A stretch of 64,000 bases of DNA from NCBI RefSeq assembly GCF_000772045.1, contig NZ_CP009754.1, positions 3,658,001 through 3,722,000 of the forward strand, in the 5' to 3' direction. Every line of letters starts with the position of its first letter. The first letter of the stretch is position 1. Positions 24,667 to 33,017 of the stretch are shown one piece after another. A program made the position numbers and the translations under genes. The notes under the pieces are model-generated. The model saw only the letters and a list, made by a program, of their open reading frames with translations, searched no databases and had not been told where the DNA came from. Source of the stretch: Streptomyces sp. CCM_MD2014. GTDB taxonomy: Bacteria; Actinomycetota; Actinomycetes; Streptomycetales; Streptomycetaceae.

Positions 24667-25362
24667 TCAGCGCCGCTCCGGTGGCTGCCGCGCGCGGTGC
24701 GCCCGTACCTTCTCCCGGTTGCCGCAGTGTTCCATCGCGCACCAGCGGCGGCGTCCGGGGCGTGAGGTGTCGACGAACAGCAGATAGCAGTCGTGGGCGC
24801 CGCACTCGCGGATGCGGTCCGCGTACGGACCGGTGAACAGCTCGATCGCGTCGCGCGCCACCGTCGACAGCAGGCGGGCGCCCGTGGCACCCGGGGCCCA
24901 GCCGCGGGTGCCGTCGGGTTCGAGGCGGCTGACGAGCGGGGGCTCGGCCGCCGCGGCGTTGACGGAAGCGAGGTGGCCGGGGTGGAGCGGCTGTCCGTGG
25001 GCGCGGTCGGCGGTGAGGAGGAAGAGGGCGTCGCGCAGGGTCCTGGCCCGTGCCACGTCCGTCCGGTCCACGGTCAGGTCCAGCCCGTCCGGCAGCCGAC
25101 TGCGGTCGGCCCAGGTCACCAGGTCGGCGGGCTCGTGCAGCACCTCCCAGCGCGCGAAGGCGCCGGGTCCTCCGGTCGTCAGCAGTTCGAGGCAGAGCGC
25201 ACCCGGGTCGAAGCGGTACGGCTTGCCCTCGTGGGACACGAGCGTCAGTCCGGGTGGACGCCCCGGGGACGGCCTCGCGGCTTCCCGCCGATCCGTTCCC
25301 GGTCGTGCCGCCCCCGCCCGCCGTTCCGGCGGTTTCGGCGATTCCCCCACGCGCTCCCTCAT
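24667..25362 (-). CDS. CGNR zinc-finger (ABATE domain) protein, putative regulator
   Basis: A 231-residue protein. The C-terminal zinc-binding region carries RECGAHDCYLLFVDTS and RRWCAMEHCGNREKVRAHRA, the CGNR signature. The middle part (YRFDPGALCLELLTTGG, about residue 45 on) is the N-terminal stress-related ABATE-type domain. Members are thought to be DNA-binding regulators. The ATG at 25360-25362 lacks a ribosome binding site, but a TATACT box ends six bases upstream, fitting a leaderless transcript. A GTG at 25239 would remove a charged 41-residue leader and cannot be excluded. The start codon faces that of the VOC gene only 21 bases away. Confidence 0.82.
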   Translation of the reverse strand: MRERVGESPKPPERRAGAARPGTDRREAARPSPGRPPGLTLVSHEGKPYRFDPGALCLELLTTGGPGAFARWEVLHEPADLVTWADRSRLPDGLDLTVDRTDVARARTLRDALFLLTADRAHGQPLHPGHLASVNAAAAEPPLVSRLEPDGTRGWAPGATGARLLSTVARDAIELFTGPYADRIRECGAHDCYLLFVDTSRPGRRRWCAMEHCGNREKVRAHRARQPPERR

Positions 25363-25383
25363 GAAACCAGTATAAGTGGTTAC
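25363..25383. promoter_or_regulatory. 21-bp bidirectional promoter for two leaderless genes
   Basis: Between two divergent ATG codons lies an AACCA/TGGTT palindrome with a central TATA. The plus-strand TATAAG (25371-25376) ends seven bases before the VOC ATG. The minus-strand TATACT (25369-25374) ends six bases before the CGNR ATG. Both spacings fit leaderless initiation, and the two -10 boxes overlap. Confidence 0.6.
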
Positions 25384-25854
25384 ATGACATCGACCTCGAG
25401 GCCCGCCCCTCTGCATTTCAAGATCGTCGTCGACGCGGCCGCCCCGCACGCACAGGCGGACTTCTGGGCCGCGGCCCTCCACTACGAGGTGGAGGACAAC
25501 AGCGCGCTCATCGAGAAACTGCTGGGCTTCGGGGCGGTACCGGCGGAGCTGACCGTCGAGTCCCACGGGCGGCGCGCCTGGCGGGACCTGGCCGCCGTAC
25601 GGCACCCCGACGACCCGGTCCAGGAGGAGAGCGGCACCGGGCTGGGGCGGCGGCTGCTGTTCCAGCGCGTGCCGGAGACCAAGACCGGCAAGAACCGGCT
25701 CCACCTCGACGTGCACGCGGCGGACGGGCGGCGCGAGGAGGAGGTCGCCCGACTGCAGGCACTGGGGGCGAGTGTGCAGCGCCAGGTGAAGGAACCGGGC
25801 GGGGAGTGGGTGGTGATGACGGACCCTGAGGGGAACGAGTTCTGCGTCCACTAG
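25384..25854 (+). CDS. VOC superfamily (glyoxalase-like) protein
   Basis: A 156-residue protein with the beta-alpha-beta-beta-beta fold sequence pattern of vicinal oxygen chelate proteins. It begins HFKIVVDAAAPHAQADFWAAAL and ends VVMTDPEGNEFCVH, the typical terminal metal-side strand. The central RLHLDVHAADG contains a potential metal histidine. Substrates in this family range from methylglyoxal to antibiotics, and no prediction is offered. The ATG start is leaderless in appearance. The divergent CGNR protein may regulate it. Confidence 0.88.
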   Translation: MTSTSRPAPLHFKIVVDAAAPHAQADFWAAALHYEVEDNSALIEKLLGFGAVPAELTVESHGRRAWRDLAAVRHPDDPVQEESGTGLGRRLLFQRVPETKTGKNRLHLDVHAADGRREEEVARLQALGASVQRQVKEPGGEWVVMTDPEGNEFCVH

Positions 25855-26016
25855 GGACCGGTGCCGTCCGAGGCGGGTCCGGAGGACTCCGGTATGCGCG
25901 ACTCCGTGGCCGGATAGCGGTCTTGACGGCGGGTCAGTCACGCCCGCACCATCCAGGCACCCCATTCACTGCGGAGTCCTCCCCCAGGGACCCCCTAGGA
26001 ATCCGGAGCCCCCCAC

Positions 26017-26970
26017 ATGAAGCTCCTCCTTTCCGGACGCACGCTGACGGCCGCCGCCGTCGCCGTCGCCACACTGGTGACCGGCGGTTCCGCCGCCGGC
26101 GCGGCGTCCGCGCCGGCGCACCCGGCGGCCGCCGCGGCGCCCGACATACCGCTCGCCAACGTCAAGGCCCACCTGGCGCAACTGCAGTCGATCGCCACGG
26201 CGAACGGCGGGAACCGCGCCCACGGCCGCGCCGGCTACCAGGCCTCGCTCGACTACGTGAAGGCCAAGCTGGACGCCGCCGGGTTCACCACCCGCGTCCA
26301 GCGGTTCACCGCCTCCGGCCGCACCGGCTACAACCTGATAGCCGACTGGCCCGGCGGCGACGCGGATCAGGTTGTCATGTCCGGGTCACATCTGGACAGC
26401 GTCACCTCCGGGCCCGGCATCAACGACAACGGTTCCGGCTCGTCCGCGGTCCTGGAGACCGCGCTCGCCGTCGCCCGGTCCGGCTACCAGCCCGGCAAGC
26501 ACCTGCGTTTCGCCTGGTGGGGCGCGGAGGAGCTGGGGCTCGTCGGCTCCCGCTCCTACGTCAACAGCCTCGGCTCGGCCGAACGCGCGAAGATCAGCGG
26601 CTATCTGAACTTCGACATGATCGGCTCCCCCAACCCCGGCTACTTCGTCTACGACGACGACCCCGCGATCGAGCAGACGTTCAAGGACTACTTCACCGGC
26701 CTCGGCATCGCCACGGAGATCGAGACCGAGGGCGACGGCCGCTCCGACCACGCGCCCTTCAAGAACGCGGGCGTCCCCGTGGGCGGCCTCTTCAGCGGCG
26801 CCGACTACCGCAAGACGTCCGCGCAGGCGGCCAAGTGGGGCGGCACCGTGGGCCAGCCCTTCGACCGCTGCTACCACTCGTCCTGCGACACGACCGCCAA
26901 CATCGACGACACGGCCCTGGACCACAACAGCGACGCCATCGCGTACGCGGTCTGGGAACTGTCGCGGTAG
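26017..26970 (+). CDS. Secreted M28 family zinc aminopeptidase
   Basis: A 317-residue preprotein with a signal peptide (about residues 1-38, MKLLLSGR then AAAVAVATLVTGG, cleavage near ASA). The mature enzyme resembles S. griseus aminopeptidase. Visible zinc ligands and catalytic residues are His and Asp in SGSHLDSV, Asp in GINDNGSG, the Glu pair in WGAEELGLVGS, Asp in LNFDMIGS and His in CYHSSCDTTANI. The cysteine pair around YHSS probably forms the conserved disulfide. It removes N-terminal hydrophobic residues from peptides outside the cell. GGAG lies about 11 bases upstream of the ATG. Confidence 0.94.
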   Translation: MKLLLSGRTLTAAAVAVATLVTGGSAAGAASAPAHPAAAAAPDIPLANVKAHLAQLQSIATANGGNRAHGRAGYQASLDYVKAKLDAAGFTTRVQRFTASGRTGYNLIADWPGGDADQVVMSGSHLDSVTSGPGINDNGSGSSAVLETALAVARSGYQPGKHLRFAWWGAEELGLVGSRSYVNSLGSAERAKISGYLNFDMIGSPNPGYFVYDDDPAIEQTFKDYFTGLGIATEIETEGDGRSDHAPFKNAGVPVGGLFSGADYRKTSAQAAKWGGTVGQPFDRCYHSSCDTTANIDDTALDHNSDAIAYAVWELSR

Positions 26971-26996
26971 GAACCGGCGGCCCGCCCGGGTCCGGG

Positions 26997-28412
26997 TCAG
27001 CCCACCTGGGCACGGGCGCGGGCGCGTTCGGTGAGGCGGCCCATACGGGTGCGGGCGGACTCCAGTTCCTCGGCGTCCTCGGCGGCCGGGCCGTCCTCGG
27101 CGGCGAGTTCGCCCCACAGGCCGACCAGGTCGTGCCCCAGCTCCAGGCCCCGTGCGGGGTCGCGTACGCCGCGCCAGGCGGTCGCCGCGCTCTGCACATT
27201 GCCGTACGCGGCCTCGGCGTCGCCCGACCGCCGGTGTATCCGGGCCAGCTCCAGGGAGAGCTCGAAGGCACGGTCCGGGTCGCCCGACAGGTAGGCGATG
27301 TACGCGGTGAGTTCGCGGAGCCGGAGTACCTCGGGGTGCTCCGGCCCCAGCGTGGCCGAGGCCTCCGCCACCGTCCGCTCCGCCAGCCGCGCCGCGGCCT
27401 CCGTACGGCCCTCCTTGACGGCCTCGTTGATTCGGGCCGTCGGCTCCGCGAGCAGCGCGGGGGCGGTGGCGTCGCCCGGCGCGGTGAGCGGCGCGTCCCC
27501 GAGCACGGCCTCGGCCACGGCGTCGAACCCGCGGGCGGGGGTGGGCTTCGGGTCCGGGTCGGACCAGGGGTCGGGGCGGGGGCCGGGATCCGGGGCGGGG
27601 GCGGCCCCCGTGGACACGGGTGCGGGTGTGGGTGTGGGTGCCGCGGGTGCGGGGTCGGCGGGTGGCTTCGGTTCGGCGGATGCCTTCCGTTCGTCGCCCT
27701 TCCGTTCGTCGCCCTGCCGGGCTCCGACGACCGGGCCGGGTACCGGCAGCGGCTCGGCGTCTTCCGGGGCGCCGGTCGTGGCTGCACCGTCCATGCGGGG
27801 CGGCGGACCGAAGACACCCGTCGGCGGTGCCACCGTGCCGGGCGGCGTGCCCCCGGCCGGTTCCGGCAGGGCACGGAGCGTGAAGGTCGGCGCGCTGTCC
27901 CCGGCCGGTTCCGGCAGGGCGCGAAGCGTGAAGGTCGGCGCGCTGTCCGCGGCCGGTTCCGGCAGGGCGCGAAGCGTGAAGGTCGGCGCGCTGTCCCCGG
28001 CCGGCGCCACCGAGCGCAGGACGCGCGTGCGCCGGTCCTGCCGTACGGAAGCCTCCTCGGGTTCCTCCAGGGCCGGGTCCGTCGGCATCGGGTCCGCCGC
28101 GAGGTGGCTGGAGCCGTCCGGATCGACCCGGAGGGGGACGGAGTAGCCGACGCGCCGGTCGTGGATGGTGGCGAGGACGGGACGGCCGGCGGCGAGGGCG
28201 AGGCGGTGGAGGCGGTTCAGGACGGCGTTCTGGATCTCCTCGCCCGGGGCCGCGACGACCAGTGCACCGTCGACCGAGGCGCCGCGCACGCCGGGGCCCC
28301 CTTCCGGTACGCGGACGTCGATCGGCGTCGCCGCGGAATCGGGCGAGCGCTCGGCGTGCTCGTGCTCCCACTGGTTGTCGCTGCCGAGTCGAGACATCGC
28401 TCCCCCACTCAT
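26997..28412 (-). CDS. Large TPR-like protein of the secretion locus (paralogue A)
   Basis: A 471-residue protein. Residues about 20-90 are a small alpha/beta domain (IDVRVPEGG, NAVLNRLHRLALAAG, ATIHDRRVGY). Residues 139-187 hold three near-identical 16-residue repeats (PTFTLRALPEPAGDSA), followed by a Pro/Ala/Asp-rich linker. The C-terminal 170 residues form helical repeats of TPR type: INEAVKEGRTEAAARLAER, LGPEHPEVLRLRELTAYIAY and the next segment. The start ATG at 28410-28412 has a GGAAG upstream; a second ATG five codons later is possible. Its paralogue is encoded at 29256. It probably acts as an adaptor for the adjacent secretion machinery; this is inference. Confidence 0.82.
   Translation of the reverse strand: MSGGAMSRLGSDNQWEHEHAERSPDSAATPIDVRVPEGGPGVRGASVDGALVVAAPGEEIQNAVLNRLHRLALAAGRPVLATIHDRRVGYSVPLRVDPDGSSHLAADPMPTDPALEEPEEASVRQDRRTRVLRSVAPAGDSAPTFTLRALPEPAADSAPTFTLRALPEPAGDSAPTFTLRALPEPAGGTPPGTVAPPTGVFGPPPRMDGAATTGAPEDAEPLPVPGPVVGARQGDERKGDERKASAEPKPPADPAPAAPTPTPAPVSTGAAPAPDPGPRPDPWSDPDPKPTPARGFDAVAEAVLGDAPLTAPGDATAPALLAEPTARINEAVKEGRTEAAARLAERTVAEASATLGPEHPEVLRLRELTAYIAYLSGDPDRAFELSLELARIHRRSGDAEAAYGNVQSAATAWRGVRDPARGLELGHDLVGLWGELAAEDGPAAEDAEELESARTRMGRLTERARARAQVG
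27853..27996. repeat. Three tandem 48-bp repeats within paralogue A
   Basis: Units 27853-27900, 27901-27948 and 27949-27996 differ at only a few bases. They encode 16-residue repeats PTFTLRALPEPAxDSA in frame, so copy number can change without frameshift. Confidence 0.9.
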
Positions 28413-28594
28413 CGGCGGCTTCCGTCGGCGGTGTGCGTTCCCTGCCGTCCAGAGCCTGTCATGCCTGTCGTGCACCTACCGTCGAGTCTCTCCGCTCGCT
28501 CCCGGTTCTCACGTCACCGGGGTGTCACAGGCTCGTTCCAGGTGCGGGGAAGCCGTCGGCGGGCAGGCACGCCCGTCGGCGGCTTCCCGGCGGA

Positions 28595-29272
28595 TCAGCG
28601 GCCGGACGGGCCTCGGCGGGCTGGGGACGGGGGCGCCGGTGAGGCCGGGCGAGGGGTTCCGGCGGCCGTGCGGAGGGTGTTCGCACGGGCCGCGGAGAGG
28701 GCCGTGAGGTGGGCGGGCACGGTGGTGCCGAGACGGGCCGCCACGGCCCGCGGCATGCGCGCGGCCCGGGACAGGTCGCCCTGGACCTGCGACCGGAGCA
28801 GGGCGGTCTGCGCCAGCCGCGCGCCCTGCCGGTCCCCCGAGGCGGACACCCCCGCCGTGCTCACGACCGCGCGTACGGTCGCGGGCCGCACGGGGATCGG
28901 TGCGGCGCCCCGGGCGGGTGCTCCCGGCGGGCCGCCGCCCGGCGAGCGCAGTGCCGCCGCCCGCGACGCACCGGGGTACGCCTCACTGCCGCCCGCCCCC
29001 GCACGTCCGTGCCGGGACGGGCCGCCGCCAGGTGTGACGGTGCGCCAGCTCGCGGTGCCGGTCAGTTCGTTGAACGTCACCTCGACGCGCGGGCGCGGCG
29101 AGCGCCTCAGGGCGGCCTCCCGCCGAGGGCTCCGGTTCCGCTGCTCGACGGGAGAAGCGGCGGCCGGGCCGGACCGCCCCGGTGGGCCCGGACGAGTGAA
29201 GGGGCCACGCGGGGACGGCGTGCGGGGGCGGCCCCCGCCCGGGCCCGGGGCGGCGTCACCGGTCCTGCGCAC
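28595..29272 (-). CDS. Hypothetical protein of the secretion locus
   Basis: A frame of 225 residues from a GTG at 29270-29272, overlapping the end of the upstream gene by 17 bases. The N-terminal third is Arg/Pro/Gly-rich. A more structured part begins VEVTFNELTGTASWRTVTPGG (broken here by the linker), and a helical segment follows (ARLAQTALLRSQVQGDLSRA and LGTTVPAHLTALSAARANT). Codon third positions are strongly G/C in the VTFNEL part, supporting real coding. A shorter GTG start at 29080 (161 residues) would remove the low-complexity leader and may be correct. No family recognised. Confidence 0.5.
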   Translation of the reverse strand: MRRTGDAAPGPGGGRPRTPSPRGPFTRPGPPGRSGPAAASPVEQRNRSPRREAALRRSPRPRVEVTFNELTGTASWRTVTPGGGPSRHGRAGAGGSEAYPGASRAAALRSPGGGPPGAPARGAAPIPVRPATVRAVVSTAGVSASGDRQGARLAQTALLRSQVQGDLSRAARMPRAVAARLGTTVPAHLTALSAARANTLRTAAGTPRPASPAPPSPARRGPSGR

Positions 29273-30518
29273 GCGGTCCCTCCGTTTCCCTCGGGCCTTC
29301 GCCCACGCCGCGCGCCCGCTCGGCGAGGCGTCCCATCCGGGCCCGGGCTGCCTCCAGTTGGGAGGGGTCGGCCGCCGCGGCACCGCCCGCCGCGGCCATC
29401 GCGTCCCACAGCGCGATCAGTTCGTGTCCGAGGGCCAGCCCCAGCGCGGGATCCCGCAGCGCCCGCCAGGCGGCCGCCGCGCTCATCACGTTGCCGAAGG
29501 CGCCCTGGTCGTCGCTGCCCCGGCGCACCCGGGCGAGCGCCATGGACAGCACGAAGGAGCGGTGTGCGTCGCCGGCCAGGTAGGCGATGTAGGCCGCGAG
29601 TTCCCGCAGCTGCAGCACCTCCGGGTGCTCGGCGCCCAGCCGCTGCACCGCGGAGGCGATGGTCTGCTCCGCCATGGCGGCGGCCGACTCGATCCGGCCC
29701 ATGCGCACGGCCTCGTTGATCCGCTGGACGGGCTCCGCCAGCAGGGACGGACTCCTGGCATCCGCCGGCGCCGGGTCCACCGGCGCCGCCCGCCCGGACG
29801 ACGGCGCCTCGGACCGCTCCTCCGGCCGAGCCTCCGGCCGGGTCTCGCCCCGTGCCCCGGGACGCGGGTCGGGATTCGCCTCCGCCGCCGGGACCGGTGC
29901 CGTCGCCGTGCCCCGTTCGGGCTCCCGCACCGCGGGAAGCGGTTCGCCGGGAGCAGGGTCCGGCACCGCGCGCAGGGCCCTCGTCGACTTGTCCCGGACG
30001 GGCTGCGCCGAGGCCGCGACGGCCCTGAGCGGCATGGTGGACGGCTGCTCGCGCACCACCGGCTGCTCGCGCACCACCGGCTGCTCGCGCACCACCGGGT
30101 GCTCGTCCGGCACGGCTGCGGCCGCCGGCCCGCCGACCGCCTGGGCGCGCTCGGAGACGTGCTCCTCGGCCACGGCCCGCGCGGCCGCCACCACGTCCCG
30201 GGGCAGGGGGACGGGCTCCCCGGCGAAGGCACTGGACCCGTCCGCCTCGACGCGGACGGGCGTGAGGTAGCCGATCCGCTCGTCGTGCACGGCGGCCGCG
30301 ACGGCGTGACCGGTGGCGAGCACCAGGCGGTGGAGGTAGTCCAGCACGGCGCTCTGGACGCTCTCACCCGCACCGGCGACGACCGGCAGGCCGCCCACGG
30401 TGGCTCTCCCGTCGGCCGTGACGCGCACCTCGATGGGCTTGAGTCCGGAGGCGGGCGCCTGTTCCCGTGCGGCCTGGCTCTTCCGCCGCTTGTTCTCGCT
30501 GCGACTGAATCTGGGCAT
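29256..30518 (-). CDS. Large TPR-like protein of the secretion locus (paralogue B)
   Basis: A 420-residue protein with the same architecture as the one at 26997. The basic N-terminus (RFSRSENKRRKS) leads into a small domain (about 25-110) with VRVTADGRATVGG, SAVLDYLHRLVLATG and AAVHDERIGYLTPV. A linker follows with three exact PVVREQ repeats (about 141-158). Residues about 250-420 are TPR-like helices: INEAVRMGRIESAAAMAE, LGAEHPEVLQLRELAAYIAY and later segments. GAGGGA precedes the ATG. It follows the lipoprotein gene by eight bases. Function unknown; the N-terminal domain may bind a partner and the helical domain may bridge proteins. Confidence 0.82.
   Translation of the reverse strand: MPRFSRSENKRRKSQAAREQAPASGLKPIEVRVTADGRATVGGLPVVAGAGESVQSAVLDYLHRLVLATGHAVAAAVHDERIGYLTPVRVEADGSSAFAGEPVPLPRDVVAAARAVAEEHVSERAQAVGGPAAAAVPDEHPVVREQPVVREQPVVREQPSTMPLRAVAASAQPVRDKSTRALRAVPDPAPGEPLPAVREPERGTATAPVPAAEANPDPRPGARGETRPEARPEERSEAPSSGRAAPVDPAPADARSPSLLAEPVQRINEAVRMGRIESAAAMAEQTIASAVQRLGAEHPEVLQLRELAAYIAYLAGDAHRSFVLSMALARVRRGSDDQGAFGNVMSAAAAWRALRDPALGLALGHELIALWDAMAAAGGAAAADPSQLEAARARMGRLAERARGVGEGPRETEGPRAQDR
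30043..30096. repeat. Three perfect 18-bp tandem repeats in paralogue B
   Basis: GGCTGCTCGCGCACCACC occurs three times without change (30043-30060, 30061-30078, 30079-30096), encoding PVVREQ hexapeptides on the minus strand. Confidence 0.9.
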
Positions 30519-30526
30519 CGGTTCCC

Positions 30527-31228
30527 TCACTGCCTGGGATCGTCGGACGGTGAACCGGCGGTCGCCGACATGCTCGGCGAGGGTGGTCTCGCCGCCTCGA
30601 CGACCGTCACGTCGTCCACGCGCCACGGCTTGCCGACCGCCGCGCGCACCAGCTTGACGTAGGCGTTGAGGCGGGGCCCGGTTCCCTCCCAGCCGTCCCG
30701 GCCGTGCGCGGTGCCGGACACGACCAGGGACCGGTAGGCGATCCGTTCCCCGTCCGGCGGGGCGTCGTCCTCGAGCTCGCTGGTCACGTCCACGGTGGTC
30801 CAGGCCCGGTGGCGGGCCCAGGTGATCCACTCGTTCCCGGGGCCGCCGGCGGGCCGGTACCCGCGCTCGGCCGCCGCCTTGCGCTCCGTGCACCACCGGA
30901 CGCCGCGCAGCACCGCGTCCTGGGGGCTCGTGTCGTACTCGGTGTCGTAGCCGTAGGTCGTCTCGGCCCAGGCCGTGGAGACCGCCGTGGCGTCGTTCTC
31001 GTCGACGACCCCGGTGTCGGGCACGTGCGCGTCGGGTCCCAGCGGCTTTCCGGGCGGCACCGGTGCCTTCGGGGCGATGGACGGCTGCACCGATCCGGTA
31101 CCGGCACCGCCGGCGCCGGTTTCGCGGTGGTCGGACAGGCCGCACCCGGAGAGCAGGGCGAGGCCGGTGGCCACCGTGAGCGCGGTGGCCGCGGACCTTC
31201 GTAGGGCCCGTGCGGAGTGTTTTCTCAT
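30527..31228 (-). CDS. Lipoprotein of the secretion locus
   Basis: A 233-residue protein with a signal peptide ending in the lipobox LLSGC (cysteine near residue 29). A Pro/Gly linker precedes a compact domain (about 75-210) containing AVSTAWAETTYGYDTEYDT and RHRAWTTVDVTSELEDD, which resembles the NTF2-like periplasmic domains of conjugation proteins. The C-terminus is Ser/Pro-rich. It is encoded 22 bases after the peptidoglycan hydrolase and eight bases before paralogue B. It is likely a surface lipoprotein associated with the apparatus. The VirB8-type resemblance is weak and inferred. Confidence 0.82.
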   Translation of the reverse strand: MRKHSARALRRSAATALTVATGLALLSGCGLSDHRETGAGGAGTGSVQPSIAPKAPVPPGKPLGPDAHVPDTGVVDENDATAVSTAWAETTYGYDTEYDTSPQDAVLRGVRWCTERKAAAERGYRPAGGPGNEWITWARHRAWTTVDVTSELEDDAPPDGERIAYRSLVVSGTAHGRDGWEGTGPRLNAYVKLVRAAVGKPWRVDDVTVVEAARPPSPSMSATAGSPSDDPRQ

Positions 31229-31250
31229 CGTGTCCCCCTGGCCTGTGCCG

Positions 31251-32291
31251 TCACTTCAACCCCAGCCATGGTGCGGGATCGACGTAGTCGCCGTTCTGTA
31301 TCACCTCGAAGTGCGCGTGCGGACCGGTCGAGTAGCCCGTGGAGCCCACCGCGCCGACCTGCTGGCCCACCTTGACGCGCTGCCCCACCGAGACGCTGAA
31401 GGCCGACATGTGGTTGTACGTGGTCGACACCTCCTTGCCGTCGATGGTTCCGTGCGAGATGACCACCCGGTTGCCGTAGCCGTTGGACCAGCCGGCGAAG
31501 GTGACCTTGCCGTCCCGTGCGGCCAGGAACGGCGTGCCCTGTGTCGCGCCGAAGTCGATGCCGGTGTGCAGCTTGTTGACGTGCAGGATCGGGTGGAAGC
31601 GCATGCCGTAGGGCGAGGTGACGGGCGGGTTGCCGCGCAGCGGCATGGCCATCCGCTGCCCCGGCGGCACCTTGCCCGGCGGGTCGTCGACCGACTCGTA
31701 CTTGGGTATCAGGGACTTGATGCGGGCGACGTAGTTGCGCGTCTCGGTGTACGGCGGGATGCCGTGGTACTGCTGGACCGCTCCGGGGCCCGCGTTGTAG
31801 GCGGCCAGGGCCAGGTCCAGCGTCTCGCCGGAGGCCTCACCCCGCTTCTTGTAGCCCTCCACCTGTTCGGCGAGCGCGCAGTCGTAGCGGCCCTGCGCCA
31901 TGATCGCGTCGCCGGGGTCGTAGGGCGACACACGCCCGTTGCCGTCGTCGTCGCGGCCCCACGTCTTCCACGTGCCGGGCATGAACTGGGACAGGCCCTC
32001 GGCGCCCACCGGGGACACCGCGTTCGGATTCCAGCCGGACTCGGCCTCGATCTGCGCGGCCACGACGGCCGGCTTGATCACGTCGCACAGGGCACCGGCC
32101 TTGAGCACCCACGGAACGTACTGCGCGGGCACGGCACCGCCCTTCAGGCCCCCGCCGACCCCGCTGCCGGCGCCGCCGCCCGCGGCACTCGAGCCGCCGC
32201 TGACCGCGACCATCATGATCACGGGTGTCAGCACCAGGGCGACCGAACCGCCGATCACCCAGGCCGCCGCGCTTCCCCCGTTCTGCGACAT
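31251..32291 (-). CDS. Bifunctional peptidoglycan hydrolase: lytic transglycosylase plus M23 endopeptidase
   Basis: A 346-residue protein anchored by one N-terminal helix (about 12-35). A transglycosylase SLT domain (about 65-190) has the catalytic Glu in AQIEAESGWNPNA and the motifs GLSQFMPGTW and AAYNAGPGAV. A C-terminal M23 domain (about 215-345) has zinc ligands in HTGIDFG and GPHAHFEV. Such enzymes open the cell wall for conjugative or secretion channels (VirB1-like role). The ATG at 32289-32291 follows a GAGGGGGG site. It is divergent from the channel-gene operon (185 bp between starts) and leads the left arm. Confidence 0.92.
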   Translation of the reverse strand: MSQNGGSAAAWVIGGSVALVLTPVIMMVAVSGGSSAAGGGAGSGVGGGLKGGAVPAQYVPWVLKAGALCDVIKPAVVAAQIEAESGWNPNAVSPVGAEGLSQFMPGTWKTWGRDDDGNGRVSPYDPGDAIMAQGRYDCALAEQVEGYKKRGEASGETLDLALAAYNAGPGAVQQYHGIPPYTETRNYVARIKSLIPKYESVDDPPGKVPPGQRMAMPLRGNPPVTSPYGMRFHPILHVNKLHTGIDFGATQGTPFLAARDGKVTFAGWSNGYGNRVVISHGTIDGKEVSTTYNHMSAFSVSVGQRVKVGQQVGAVGSTGYSTGPHAHFEVIQNGDYVDPAPWLGLK

Positions 32292-32476
32292 CAACCCCCC
32301 TCGGGTCCAACTCCGGTCGTGAAAAGACTGCTTGAGTCTCCCCGCAGGCGATGCCCCGGCAGGTCACCGCTTCGTCACAGACTCGTCCCAGAGCCTCACA
32401 GGGTGTTATCAGCCACCCGGTCATCAGTGATGATCACACGGTGTTCCGCTGAACCGACACGGGGGGAGATTTGGCG

Positions 32477-33007
32477 GTGAGCAGCAACGCGCTGACGGGA
32501 CCGGAGATTTGGACTCGCGGTCCCCTCGACGGGGGCGCCCCGTCGCAGGACGCCGGCCCGGACCCCCGAGCGGCGCCGCCGGCCCGGCAGTTGGCCTGGG
32601 TCGGCGCGCACGGAGGCGCGGGCACGTCCACCCTGGCGACCGTCCTCGGCGGCGTCGACGGCGGACGCACCTGGCCCCGGCCCGAGCAGGGGGAGCCCGA
32701 CGGCGTACTGCTGGTCGGCCGTACACACGCCGCCGGCCTGCAGGCGGTCTCCCGCGCCCTGGACGTGTTCCGGCGCGGGGAGCAGCCGCCGGGCCTGGAG
32801 CTCGTCGCCGTGGTCCTGGTCGCGGACGCGCCGGGGCGCCTGCCCCGGCCGCTGCACCAGCGCATCAAGGTCATCGGCTCGGTGGCGGACGTGTACCGCG
32901 TGCCCTGGACGCCGGCGTGGCGCACCGGGGACCTGAACGTTCCGGCGCCCAAGGAGACGGCCGCGCTGGCCGCCCTGCTGGCCGCCCCACCCGTACGCAT
33001 GTCATGA
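32477..33007 (+). CDS. ParA-like protein with degenerate Walker A (DUF6668-like)
   Basis: A 176-residue protein. Its P-loop region reads WVGAHGGAGTSTLATVLGG near residue 40, like MinD/ParA proteins, but both lysines of the deviant Walker A (KGGxGK[ST]) are replaced (His and Thr). The later LLVGRTHAAGLQAVSRALDV and LVAVVLVADAPGRLP resemble the Walker B and following strands. It ends after a proline-rich stretch. The GTG at 32477 lies eight bases after GGGGGGAG. First gene of the channel operon. It may bind nucleotide weakly or act as a partner of the VirB4-like ATPase. This family is common next to actinobacterial T4SS genes in my recollection. Confidence 0.75.
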   Translation: MSSNALTGPEIWTRGPLDGGAPSQDAGPDPRAAPPARQLAWVGAHGGAGTSTLATVLGGVDGGRTWPRPEQGEPDGVLLVGRTHAAGLQAVSRALDVFRRGEQPPGLELVAVVLVADAPGRLPRPLHQRIKVIGSVADVYRVPWTPAWRTGDLNVPAPKETAALAALLAAPPVRMS

Positions 33008-33017
33008 GGAGTATCCG

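Noticed and set aside
27853..27996. Possible CRISPR array of three 48-bp units
   Set aside because: There are no spacers between units and they encode a continuous in-frame peptide repeat.
25923..30662. Frame of 1579 codons on the plus strand
   Set aside because: It runs across the M28 aminopeptidase and opposite several well-supported minus-strand genes. It encodes Arg/Gly-rich low-complexity sequence with no domain.
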